The translations under genes and the position numbers were made by a program. A stretch of 64,000 nt of DNA, taken from NCBI GenBank assembly GCA_002321895.1, contig DCMZ01000008.1, positions 372,001-436,000 on the forward strand, read 5' to 3'. Each line of letters starts with the position of its first letter. The first letter of the stretch is position 1. The stretch is from Bdellovibrionaceae bacterium UBA1609 (GTDB lineage Bacteria; Bdellovibrionota; Bdellovibrionia; Bdellovibrionales; UBA1609). Below the pieces are notes generated by a model. That model was not told the origin of the DNA. It made no database searches and saw only the letters and a program-made list of their open reading frames with translations. Positions 17,607 to 25,325 of this stretch are shown here, in pieces.

Positions 17607-20600
17607 GTGATTAAAGATCAAATAGTAAGAGCTGGTGCCGGGGCAGGTAAGACCACATGGTTGACTCAACAGGTGTTTGAGTTGGCGGATGCCTTCTCCA
17701 AAGAGCATTCTCAATTACCAAAGATTGTGGTCACTACTTTTACCCGAAAGGCCACTCAGGAATTGAGGGAGCGTTTGGTGTTGAAGGCTTGCGAAGAGCA
17801 GAGGCCCGATCTCATTAAGTATGTATCTTCTCAAAGTCAGCTGTTTATTACGACAATACATGGGGTGTTGGCTAATTTCGTTAGAACCTATGGCCACCTG
17901 ATGGGTTTCGATAACGATTTTCAGATTCTCACAGAGCAAGGTTCTGTTCAAATGAGCAAACGAATCCTTAAATCATTAAGTGAAGAAGGGGTTTTGGACA
18001 GAGAACTTCTCGAGCAATTTGGTTTCGATAAACTATTGAATCTTTCTCGGCGCTACTATGAATTCTGGTTGCAATGTCCCGATGGGCAATCAGTGGAAAT
18101 TGAGGATCTACGCTCGGCCCTAAGGGCAGAGCTCAGTGAATATGCTCGCGGTTTTAAGTTTTTATCTTCTGCGATCCAAGGCCAAGCCGAGGACCAAAAA
18201 TGGCTGGATTACGGCAGCGGACTGGATCGAATCGGTACTGCTTTAATGCAGCAAACAGAAAACCCAGCCATGGTGGCTCAGGAAGAGATTGGTCGATTGG
18301 GTAGAAAGCCGTCGCTATCTAAAAAGGATCCCCAAATTGATCCGGAGCTGGATGATCAATTAAAGACATTTATGAAAGATGCAAAAGCATTCCTTTCAGA
18401 TGATGTGGTAAATACATCGCTTTGGCCTGACTATTTAAACTATTATTCTAAATTTCGTGATTTAATGATGGAGTTTTGTCCCCGCTTTATTGAGGAGAAG
18501 CAGCTGCTGGGGCAATTTGAAATGGTGGACCTGGAGCTCCTAGTCTATAAGTCATTGCGTGACTATCCTCAGTTAGCGGAGGATTACTCAGAGCTCTGGG
18601 ATCATTGGCTGGTGGACGAGTTCCAGGATACCAGCCCAATTCAGGTTCAACTCATTGGTGCATTATCTCAAGGTAAGCCCATGTATGTTGTGGGGGATCC
18701 ACAACAATCTATTTATCTTTTCCGTGGGGCGAACTCTAAAGTATTTGATCTCAAAGAAAAGGAAATCATCTCTTCCGGTGGAAAGGCGACTCCTCTTCGA
18801 AAAAATTATCGTTCCGAGCCTGAGCTGCTGGAATTTTTTAATGATTTTTTCAAAGATCTTGGTACGCAGTTTAATCCGATGCAGCCTCGTGAAGTCCCTT
18901 CAGATCCTAAAAAGATTGTCTCTGAAATTGCGTTGATAGAACCCGGAGATGAAAGTAAGCAGAATGAAAATAAGGCCATTGCGGATCGAATCTTGAGATT
19001 GAATTCCCAAGGTGTTGGTTTTGAAGAAATCTGTATTTTGGCCCGCACGAATAAGTCTCTCGAAGAAATCTCAGCTTTTTTAAATGAGTATAACATTCCT
19101 ACGCGTGTGCATGCAGCCAGCGGGTTTTATCAAAGACAAGAGGTCATCGATGCCATGTTTTTGATAAAGTTTTTAGTGAACCCCCATGATGACTTTTCGT
19201 TGGTGGGACTCTTGCGATCTCCTTGGGTGGAATGTACGGATCAACAAATTTATGAATGGGTTTCGGAGAGTAACGAAAAATCCCTCTATAGTTTTCTGGT
19301 ACAAAACGAGCAAGTGCCGGTTCAGCTTAAAGAGTATCAATCCGTTCGAAAAGAAGAGGGGATTGTACAAGCATTCGCACGTTTTATTTTAGAGACGGAC
19401 TATCTAAGATCTTCCCGAATCTATGATCCCACTGGGCGAAGAGAGAGTAATATTCTTAAGCTTTTACATATTTTGTCGGAAGAGGAAACCCGTCCAGGAT
19501 TCAATATTTTGGATTTTATTACTCATAAGGAGATGGTGCAGGACTCAATGGATTCTTCTTCTGAATCCGATGCCGTCGCTGCTGTAGAGCCCAAGCGAGT
19601 GAATTTGATGACGATTCATGCGTCTAAGGGGCTTAAGTTTAATCATGTGATAGTGCCTTTTCTGCACAAGCGCCCATCTCTTACAGCTCAGCAGGATTTT
19701 GTTGGGGATACGGATTATGGGAAGTGGGCCTTTTCCATCCCAATTGGTGAAGACTCAAAGTTTAAAGGAAATATTTTTTCTAAATCCAAAATTTCTCAGC
19801 TGCGAGAGCGGGAGATTCTCGAAAATGACCGGCTGCTTTATGTGGCACTCACGCGGGCGGCTCAATCTGTATTTCTAAGCTTTGTGGAGAATCCTCAGAC
19901 TTTATCATGGGCGCAGAGAATGCAATTGAATCTAGATAAAGAGACCGTGCATATGGCGAAGTATTCCTACCAAGTGTTACGAGGGCCTTGGGAAGTGACT
20001 CCGTTACCTGTGGAAGGTTCAAAGAGTGATTCGAAACAGAATGCTCCCTATGCCGGAGTTGAAGAGGCTAAGGATCTCTCTTTATCTACTTACAGTGTTT
20101 CATCGCTATTGGAAGACTCTGCAATGGACAAAGCGAAGGGGAGTCAACCAGCTAAGGAAGTAAAACCTCTAGCCCCTTTACTAGCAAAAACGGCGAAGGG
20201 AACGTTAATCCATAGGCTGATGGAGACATTGAAAGTTGATTTTAATTTTGATTTTGAATCCGTGGCACAGGATTGGTTTGGGGATGAAGCTGACGAGGCT
20301 CTGAATGCCATCGATTATGTAAGAGGATTGCAAGATCCTCCTTTGAAAGAAATCATCCACAATGGTCATGTGGAGTGGGGATTTCAACTTCTGACCAAAG
20401 AGGGCATCATGGAAGGTCAGATTGATCTTTGGGGTTTGGATGCCAAGGGCAACGTTTGGTTGGTGGATTATAAATCCGGCCAGGAGAAATACAAAGCCAA
20501 GGCATTTGAGCAGTTAAAAATATATGCTCAAGCACTGCGAGCTAAAGGTATTGATAAGGAGATCAACTTGGCTGTCATCTACCCCATGTCTCAATCCGTT

Positions 20601-20618
20601 TTTACGAGCACCTGTTAG
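17607..20618 (+). CDS. addA: AddA-type UvrD/RecB helicase-nuclease
   Basis: The 1003-residue protein is a superfamily 1A helicase: Walker A AGAGAGKTT (9-17), motif Ia TTFTRKATQEL, Walker B VDEFQDTSP, motif III GDPQQSIYLFRGA, motif IV LRKNYRSE, motif V TIHASKGLKF and motif VI YVALTRA. It ends with a RecB-family nuclease domain: GTLIHRLME, GQIDLWG and VDYKSGQ. This is the AddA layout: ATP-driven unwinding plus strand cleavage. The start is GTG with GTGAGGA upstream, 7 bases after addB, so the two are co-translated. Some AddA insertions seem short, which fits the length (typical AddA is about 1200). Confidence 0.93.
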   Translation: MIKDQIVRAGAGAGKTTWLTQQVFELADAFSKEHSQLPKIVVTTFTRKATQELRERLVLKACEEQRPDLIKYVSSQSQLFITTIHGVLANFVRTYGHLMGFDNDFQILTEQGSVQMSKRILKSLSEEGVLDRELLEQFGFDKLLNLSRRYYEFWLQCPDGQSVEIEDLRSALRAELSEYARGFKFLSSAIQGQAEDQKWLDYGSGLDRIGTALMQQTENPAMVAQEEIGRLGRKPSLSKKDPQIDPELDDQLKTFMKDAKAFLSDDVVNTSLWPDYLNYYSKFRDLMMEFCPRFIEEKQLLGQFEMVDLELLVYKSLRDYPQLAEDYSELWDHWLVDEFQDTSPIQVQLIGALSQGKPMYVVGDPQQSIYLFRGANSKVFDLKEKEIISSGGKATPLRKNYRSEPELLEFFNDFFKDLGTQFNPMQPREVPSDPKKIVSEIALIEPGDESKQNENKAIADRILRLNSQGVGFEEICILARTNKSLEEISAFLNEYNIPTRVHAASGFYQRQEVIDAMFLIKFLVNPHDDFSLVGLLRSPWVECTDQQIYEWVSESNEKSLYSFLVQNEQVPVQLKEYQSVRKEEGIVQAFARFILETDYLRSSRIYDPTGRRESNILKLLHILSEEETRPGFNILDFITHKEMVQDSMDSSSESDAVAAVEPKRVNLMTIHASKGLKFNHVIVPFLHKRPSLTAQQDFVGDTDYGKWAFSIPIGEDSKFKGNIFSKSKISQLREREILENDRLLYVALTRAAQSVFLSFVENPQTLSWAQRMQLNLDKETVHMAKYSYQVLRGPWEVTPLPVEGSKSDSKQNAPYAGVEEAKDLSLSTYSVSSLLEDSAMDKAKGSQPAKEVKPLAPLLAKTAKGTLIHRLMETLKVDFNFDFESVAQDWFGDEADEALNAIDYVRGLQDPPLKEIIHNGHVEWGFQLLTKEGIMEGQIDLWGLDAKGNVWLVDYKSGQEKYKAKAFEQLKIYAQALRAKGIDKEINLAVIYPMSQSVFTSTC

Positions 20619-20623
20619 AAGAA

Positions 20624-20652
20624 TACGGAATAGGGCTGGACCCTACTCCGTA
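20624..20652. terminator. Bidirectional hairpin after addA
   Basis: The arms TACGGA-A-TAGGG and CCCTA-C-TCCGTA pair with a single A/C mismatch around a five-base loop. The hairpin lies between the stop of addA and the stop of the convergent regulator gene (which it overlaps) and so can end both transcripts. Only a short T-rich stretch follows. Confidence 0.5.
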
Positions 20653-21494
20653 ACTTTAAATAAGTAGACACCCAGTTGAACCAACTCCTCTGGATCCTGT
20701 TCATCTTTTAGCCAGCCGATGATCTCTTCTTGGAAGGAGCGCATTTTCTCTTTTAATTGAGGGATGGTTTCTCTTCGGATGGGTATATTTATGAGGCCCA
20801 ACTCGCGCTCTTCGCTATCAATGACCTCAAGCATTTTTGACCAATTGGCTAGGGTAGAGGCATGATGGCGATTGATGAGTAGCTCGTTGTAGCTGTTGCC
20901 CGTAGAGAGAACAGGTTCTGTCTGTTGCCACTTTCCATTTTTAATTCCAACAAATCCCGATTGCAGAAGTAAATTCAAAGATTCCTCAGCCTGTTCCACA
21001 GTAATTAGACCTTTAAGTCTTTCTACAATCCAACTGGCTTCCGGCTTAAAGCCCTCTAGTGCCACCAATTCCCGTACCAACAGATGATACCACTTTTCTA
21101 TGATAGCACTTTGTGTTTCCGCCAACTCTGTTGAACAGAGCCTTTTGGATAAAATAAGGAGCTGCTTTTGAGCTTCTATCCGCTCATTTTGGTCGACGGC
21201 ATTGTCCAGTCGAACCAGGCTTACGAAAAATTCTTCCTCAATTCCAGAAAGGCCCAGGGCCCGAGCCACCGAGTGGCTAAGTGCATTGGATAGATTTCTC
21301 TTACCGCCTATAACCATTTGCATGTAATTGGGGCTTTTAACACCTACAGTTTGTGAGAACTGTCGGTAAGAAAAAGAATCTCTTACCGACTTTTTAAAAT
21401 TGTAGCTGTCTTGCATGAGTTGCCGATAGCAATCATAGTTGATCACTTCCGGACGCTGTACTTCAGCGGGGTTCACTGTTGGCTCCAAAGGCAT
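20643..21494 (-). CDS. TIGR02147/DUF4423 family regulator with HTH
   Basis: I place the start at the ATG at 21494, preceded by TAGGAG, giving 283 residues and a 22-base overlap with the gene upstream. Residues 35-85 (FSYRQFSQTVGVKSPNYMQ and onward to VARALGLS) form a Cro/C1-like helix-turn-helix. The rest is helical, as in the TIGR02147 family seen mainly in Fibrobacteres and Bdellovibrio relatives, where these proteins often sit beside exported proteins. That pattern holds here: two secreted proteins precede it in the same operon. It probably controls its own operon; this is inference. Confidence 0.8.
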   Translation of the reverse strand: MPLEPTVNPAEVQRPEVINYDCYRQLMQDSYNFKKSVRDSFSYRQFSQTVGVKSPNYMQMVIGGKRNLSNALSHSVARALGLSGIEEEFFVSLVRLDNAVDQNERIEAQKQLLILSKRLCSTELAETQSAIIEKWYHLLVRELVALEGFKPEASWIVERLKGLITVEQAEESLNLLLQSGFVGIKNGKWQQTEPVLSTGNSYNELLINRHHASTLANWSKMLEVIDSEERELGLINIPIRRETIPQLKEKMRSFQEEIIGWLKDEQDPEELVQLGVYLFKVTE

Positions 21495-22003
21495 TGATCT
21501 CCTAGGAGGTCGATCCCTTGCACCACTCTTTGGATTTGGATTTCCAATCCCGGCCGAGGAACATTCATATAGCTGACAACACCACGCCCTTCGCCCCAAG
21601 TGACCAGGTAGTTGATGTTTCTACCGTTGCGTTTTCTAAACACAAGGGCGCACTCGGCTAAGGGGAGTTGTAAATCCGCTTCGTCCCAACCCAAATCCCA
21701 AAGTTTATCGATCACTTGGTTTTTGCTAAGCCCAAATAGATCCATGCTGTTTTTCAATGGAGACATATTGATGTCCAAAACAACGCCACGACCAATGGGG
21801 CTGGCCAGGTGTAGAAAACTGTAATCTTCGATTCTGATACTGCCATCGGTGAACTCATCGATGTCGTATCTTTGCATGGGGAGGTCCGCTTGAAAGCCTT
21901 CCGCTTCGTCTATGATTCTTTTATTTCCAACATGGGAAATGGCCATGGCCCCTAAGGGGACCATGGTTAGCAAAGTGATGATAGATAAAATCAAACTCTT
22001 CAT
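21473..22003 (-). CDS. Secreted protein of unknown function
   Basis: The 176-residue product has a signal peptide (about 1-21, ending GAMA). The mature part is a mixed alpha/beta domain with a strand pattern IGRGVVLDINMSPL, a helix around SKNQVIDKLWDLGW and strands with NYLVTWGEGRGVVSYM. Two Cys (one near ECALVF, one in the last residues) could form a disulphide. I recognise no family. It lies 17 bases after the secreted protein at 22021 and overlaps the TIGR02147 regulator gene by 22 bases, so the three genes form one operon. Confidence 0.6.
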   Translation of the reverse strand: MKSLILSIITLLTMVPLGAMAISHVGNKRIIDEAEGFQADLPMQRYDIDEFTDGSIRIEDYSFLHLASPIGRGVVLDINMSPLKNSMDLFGLSKNQVIDKLWDLGWDEADLQLPLAECALVFRKRNGRNINYLVTWGEGRGVVSYMNVPRPGLEIQIQRVVQGIDLLGDQCLWSQQ

Positions 22004-22020
22004 TTTATTTCACCCAACCC

Positions 22021-22845
22021 TTAATTCGGGTCTCTGTGAATAATAGTAAATCCAAATCCATCTTTAAATGTACAGTCTGAGGGTACGTCTGAATTAGGGT
22101 TTGATACTATCGGATCGACTTCGTCCTCTGTGGGGGGTTGACTGTCTGAACATGATAGGGTCGCGCCATCACCGCTCAAAGAAGTGAGAACACTTTTTGC
22201 TTGCAGGTCTAATGTGCCAGCTACAGCACCTTGAAATCGATTCATAATGTAGATACCATCATCTGGTTCGTACTCGTTTTGATCCACGTAAGCCCAAGAG
22301 CCAAAAAGTTTTACATCAACAAGCTCTGGAGAGGACTCAAAGATTTTATGTTTTCCCTCTAATCCGTAAAGGGAAACTGTGGCTACTCCCATGCCATCGT
22401 CGACAACAGTTCCACAACTGGCTTTTTCTAAGTCAAACGATAGGAACTGATGGTCTTCGATGGGGCGATCGGGAAGTGCATAAATGGTGAATCCAGTTGT
22501 TTTATTACAAATAGTTTCAGTGACGGCTTCGTAGCTCCCATCGTCTCCAGCCGTCCATTTTGTTCGGTTCATTTCTACTTCGGCATAGGCCCATCGTTTG
22601 GGTTGCAAGCGAATCTCTTCAAGCTCATTACCAATTCCATCTGTAGGATTGAGTGCCTTTAGGTCCACTCCGGGTTTAAGTCGGCTTTGGATTTTTGCCA
22701 GAGTTTTATTGTTCGGGCTGTAGATGCCAACGATTTTTCCTTCGTCATTGGTGTGAGTGATAACGTTGGATTTAATATCTAATCCGCTGGCATAGCTGAA
22801 AGTGCTGGCTAAAAATGTGAGCAGTGTAAGTGTTAGTTTTTTCAT
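22021..22845 (-). CDS. Secreted protein of unknown function
   Basis: The ATG at 22845 has AGGAGGA upstream and opens a clear signal peptide (MKKLTLTLL to about SYASG), giving 274 residues; longer in-frame starts would bury it. The mature protein is beta-rich with four or five Cys and an acidic Pro-rich segment near the C-terminus (QPPTEDEVDP). No family is recognised. It is the first gene of the operon that includes the small secreted protein and the TIGR02147 regulator. Confidence 0.6.
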   Translation of the reverse strand: MKKLTLTLLTFLASTFSYASGLDIKSNVITHTNDEGKIVGIYSPNNKTLAKIQSRLKPGVDLKALNPTDGIGNELEEIRLQPKRWAYAEVEMNRTKWTAGDDGSYEAVTETICNKTTGFTIYALPDRPIEDHQFLSFDLEKASCGTVVDDGMGVATVSLYGLEGKHKIFESSPELVDVKLFGSWAYVDQNEYEPDDGIYIMNRFQGAVAGTLDLQAKSVLTSLSGDGATLSCSDSQPPTEDEVDPIVSNPNSDVPSDCTFKDGFGFTIIHRDPN

Positions 22846-22929
22846 TGTTGTCCTCCTAGACGTATATTTTTTAAAAATCATCGATGACAAAGTTAGGTTC
22901 ATCCATGGCGAGAGAAAAAACAATAGGGC

Positions 22930-22949
22930 AGTCTTCATTTTCGAAGACT
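22930..22949. repeat. Leader inverted repeat upstream of the secreted-protein operon
   Basis: AGTCTTC and GAAGACT form a perfect 7-bp stem with a six-base loop, 85-104 bases upstream of the ATG at 22845. A minus-strand TATAAT (complement at 22983-22988) lies just beyond, so the hairpin would be in the 5' leader. It could be an operator for the TIGR02147 regulator or a leader hairpin; there is no direct support. Confidence 0.3.
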
Positions 22950-23088
22950 ACAAGTTTACAGGACCAAGGTCTGGAGAGTTGGATTATAGGTTCTAATAAG
23001 GAGGTGTTGCGCAAAACCTAGGAAAAACATTCTTTTCAAGTGAAATTGGGGGGCAGGCAATGAGCCAAATGTGAGTGCGGCTATATGA

Positions 23089-23610
23089 TTAAGCGCCACC
23101 GCCACCACTGGGAACAGCAATCGTGAATCCAAATCCTAAATACATGGAGGTCCCAGGATTCACGTTAAATTTCATGTCTCCGCGAAACCAGACTCCGGGA
23201 GCGATTCGATTGAGGATGCCCCCTCCGACGTGACCGCTGCCTCGGGTGATTTCTTCACCGTTAGCGCCTTGATAATCGATGAGATCGATACCTATATAGA
23301 CATGACCCACAAGAGTTTCTACGGGAATGTTGGCTCGGGCACTGATGTGTACATCATTCCACTTTACACCTTCGCCATTTCCGCCAATATAGCCGAATTC
23401 AGTGGTAACTCCACCCCAGCCTATTCCACCACGTAGACCCCAAAGTGGTATAATCTCCGTAGCACCATCAATCTGGTTGGGTAATAATCGACCCATGTGA
23501 AAACCAAATTCATACCCATCCAACTCTTGCAAAAGTGCGGACTCGGATTGGTTTTGTCCAAAGGCGTAGGGGCCAATCAATATGAGTAATAACGCTAATA
23601 GCCTGGTCAT
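23089..23610 (-). CDS. Small outer-membrane or secreted beta-rich protein
   Basis: The 173-residue product has a signal peptide (1-18, ending AFGQ) and a mature part built of strands rich in Gly, Val and aromatic residues (for example MYLGFGFTIAV). That fits an eight-strand outer-membrane barrel, but the protein ends in a Gly-rich tail (PSGGGGA) instead of Phe. AAGGAT precedes the ATG. It is divergent from the hydrolase gene at 23765. No family is recognised. Confidence 0.55.
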   Translation of the reverse strand: MTRLLALLLILIGPYAFGQNQSESALLQELDGYEFGFHMGRLLPNQIDGATEIIPLWGLRGGIGWGGVTTEFGYIGGNGEGVKWNDVHISARANIPVETLVGHVYIGIDLIDYQGANGEEITRGSGHVGGGILNRIAPGVWFRGDMKFNVNPGTSMYLGFGFTIAVPSGGGGA

Positions 23611-23647
23611 ATCCTTATTTTACATAGGCTAAAGCCAGGTGTATATA

Positions 23648-23687
23648 CAATTGCAAAGGCGCATGCCCTTTGGTCAAGCAATTGCTT
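23648..23687. repeat. Nested palindromes between divergent genes
   Basis: CAATTG copies at 23648-23653 and 23679-23684 flank an inner inverted repeat, CAAAGG (23654-23659) with CCTTTG (23667-23672). The right side extends to the 12-base palindrome AAGCAATTGCTT. It lies in the 154-base region between two divergent starts and looks like an operator or a cruciform. Confidence 0.4.
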
Positions 23688-23706
23688 TTTAAGGACGCAT
23701 TAGTCA

Positions 23707-23735
23707 TTCACCTATTTTTCCCGATAGTCTATGAT
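23707..23735 (+). promoter_or_regulatory. Sigma-70-like promoter of the hydrolase operon
   Basis: TTCACC (23707-23712) and TATGAT (23730-23735) are separated by 17 bases, giving a leader of about 20 bases to the ATG at 23765. Each box matches the consensus at four or five positions. Confidence 0.4.
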
Positions 23736-23764
23736 AGAGGACAGGAAAAGAAAGAGGCTTAATC

Positions 23765-24604
23765 ATGTCAAATCGTTTCGAAGGTTCAATAGAAGGCTAT
23801 CGAGATATCGAGTTGTTCACTCAAAGTTGGCGCAGTAGTGATAACCATAAGGGAACACTCATTGTGACTCACGGTATTGCTGAACATTCTGATTGCTATC
23901 ATGATTTTGCCGGATTTTTTAATTCCAAAGGATGGGATGTATTTGCCTGGGATCTTCGTGGCCATGGCCGATCCGAGGGCCAACGAGGTTATATCGAGTC
24001 CTTTGATTACTTTGAGCAGGATTTGCGTAAAGTTATTGAGTTTGTAAAGACCGAAAAAGAGGGGCCGTATGTTTTATTTGGTCACTCAATGGGTGGCTTA
24101 ATTACGGCAAAAAACTTAATTGCTTATGGGGCGCAAGGCGCTTCGGCAGTGGTGTTTAGTGCGCCGGCTTTTGGTGTAGGCGTAGAAGTTCCTTTTGTAA
24201 AAGATTTTGCAGCAGGACTATTAGCAAATTTGACTCCGAGACTAACTTTAAGCAATGAAATTAATTTTGAAGATCTACATCACAATGCAAAACTCCATGA
24301 GGAGTACAAAAAAGATCCGCTTCGGCATGATCGCATTTCTCCCAAGCTGTATGTGGAGATGCAACAGGCCTTTCAACAGGGGATTCGATTTGCTAAAAAC
24401 ATCGAAATTCCTGCATTGGTTCAATTGGCTGGGCAGGAGAAAGTTGTTAACAACGAGGCTACTCAGGTTTTTTATAACTCTTTAGGTTCGAAAACCAAAA
24501 AGTTAGTGAGCTATACGGATAGTTATCATGAGATTTATGTGGATTTGGAAAAAGAGCAGGCGCAAAAAGATATGATGGAATTTCTGCAGGAGCTAGGCTT
24601 ATGA
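23765..24604 (+). CDS. Alpha/beta hydrolase, monoacylglycerol lipase-like
   Basis: The 279-residue protein has the Hydrolase_4 (serine aminopeptidase S33-like) layout. HG at 36-37 starts the oxyanion region, DLRGHGRSEG (63-72) is the family hallmark, the nucleophile elbow is GHSMGG with Ser108, and the likely catalytic His is His255 in SYHEI. There is no signal peptide, so it is cytoplasmic or membrane-associated. The closest functional group is lysophospholipase or monoacylglycerol lipase, which would release fatty acids. It overlaps the following lipoprotein gene by four bases, so the two are co-translated. Confidence 0.88.
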   Translation: MSNRFEGSIEGYRDIELFTQSWRSSDNHKGTLIVTHGIAEHSDCYHDFAGFFNSKGWDVFAWDLRGHGRSEGQRGYIESFDYFEQDLRKVIEFVKTEKEGPYVLFGHSMGGLITAKNLIAYGAQGASAVVFSAPAFGVGVEVPFVKDFAAGLLANLTPRLTLSNEINFEDLHHNAKLHEEYKKDPLRHDRISPKLYVEMQQAFQQGIRFAKNIEIPALVQLAGQEKVVNNEATQVFYNSLGSKTKKLVSYTDSYHEIYVDLEKEQAQKDMMEFLQELGL

Positions 24605-25191
24605 AGTTTGTTGGGTTAAGTTTGTTAGCGCTAGTATTGATTGGATGCTCCAGTTCGGCTAAAAAACTGGAGGGAGTTCCAGAGCCAAGGCTTTCGGATG
24701 ACAAGTATTCAGAATTGATCGAAAGTCACACAAAAAAAGATGAGCGTTATGATGGGTTGCAGAACCTTTATCACCTTCATGTAACAATATTAAATAGCAA
24801 AGTGAATGGTGCGCGCATCGATCGTATTCGATACTTTAATCGGCTAGATCAAGAAAAGTCGTCACAGATGCGTGAAAAAAGCTTTCAAGAAATGTCGGCT
24901 TATGCTCAGTATTTCGTCAGTTATTATTCGCCAGATAAAGACCTCCAAAAGCTTCCCAATATGTGGAATTTTTATTTAGAGCACAACGGCGTAAAGTATG
25001 AGGGTAAGGTTCGTCACGTTACTAAGCGAAGTTTTGAAATTCGAAGGCTTTACCCGCATATTGATAGGTGGAGTAAGCCCTACATTATCGAGTTCCCCAT
25101 ACCAATGAGTGAGGTGGAGAAGAATCCCTCCACATTCATCATGACAGGGGCGGCTGGGACCTCTCAGTTTACTTTTTCACCCAGTTTATAA
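24601..25191 (+). CDS. Putative lipoprotein
   Basis: The 196-residue product begins with a lipoprotein signal ending LIGC (Cys16) and SSSAKK. The start overlaps the hydrolase stop (ATGA), with GGAG upstream. The mature part has a helical first half and a C-terminal domain of strands that includes SKPYIIEFPIPMSEVE. I recognise no family. Co-translation with the lipase-like hydrolase hints at a shared role in lipid or envelope metabolism. Confidence 0.65.
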   Translation: MKFVGLSLLALVLIGCSSSAKKLEGVPEPRLSDDKYSELIESHTKKDERYDGLQNLYHLHVTILNSKVNGARIDRIRYFNRLDQEKSSQMREKSFQEMSAYAQYFVSYYSPDKDLQKLPNMWNFYLEHNGVKYEGKVRHVTKRSFEIRRLYPHIDRWSKPYIIEFPIPMSEVEKNPSTFIMTGAAGTSQFTFSPSL

Positions 25192-25325
25192 GATGAGCAA
25201 TTATTGCTTCGCGTTAATTATGTAATATCATAAGTTATTTCCCTCACCTCTGGACTTAATGTGGTTCCTATTTCTAAAATAGAAGGGGCTCGTTGAGCGT
25301 TTTTATGGCAACCAGGGAAGGTTGA

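Noticed and set aside
22983..22988. Minus-strand TATAAT upstream of the secreted-protein operon as a full promoter
   Set aside because: The only -35-like box (TTGCGC) is 20 bases away, too far; kept only as context for the leader hairpin.
25196..25208. AGCAAT-T-ATTGCT palindrome after the lipoprotein gene at 24601
   Set aside because: No loop to form an RNA hairpin and no T-run; not a terminator.
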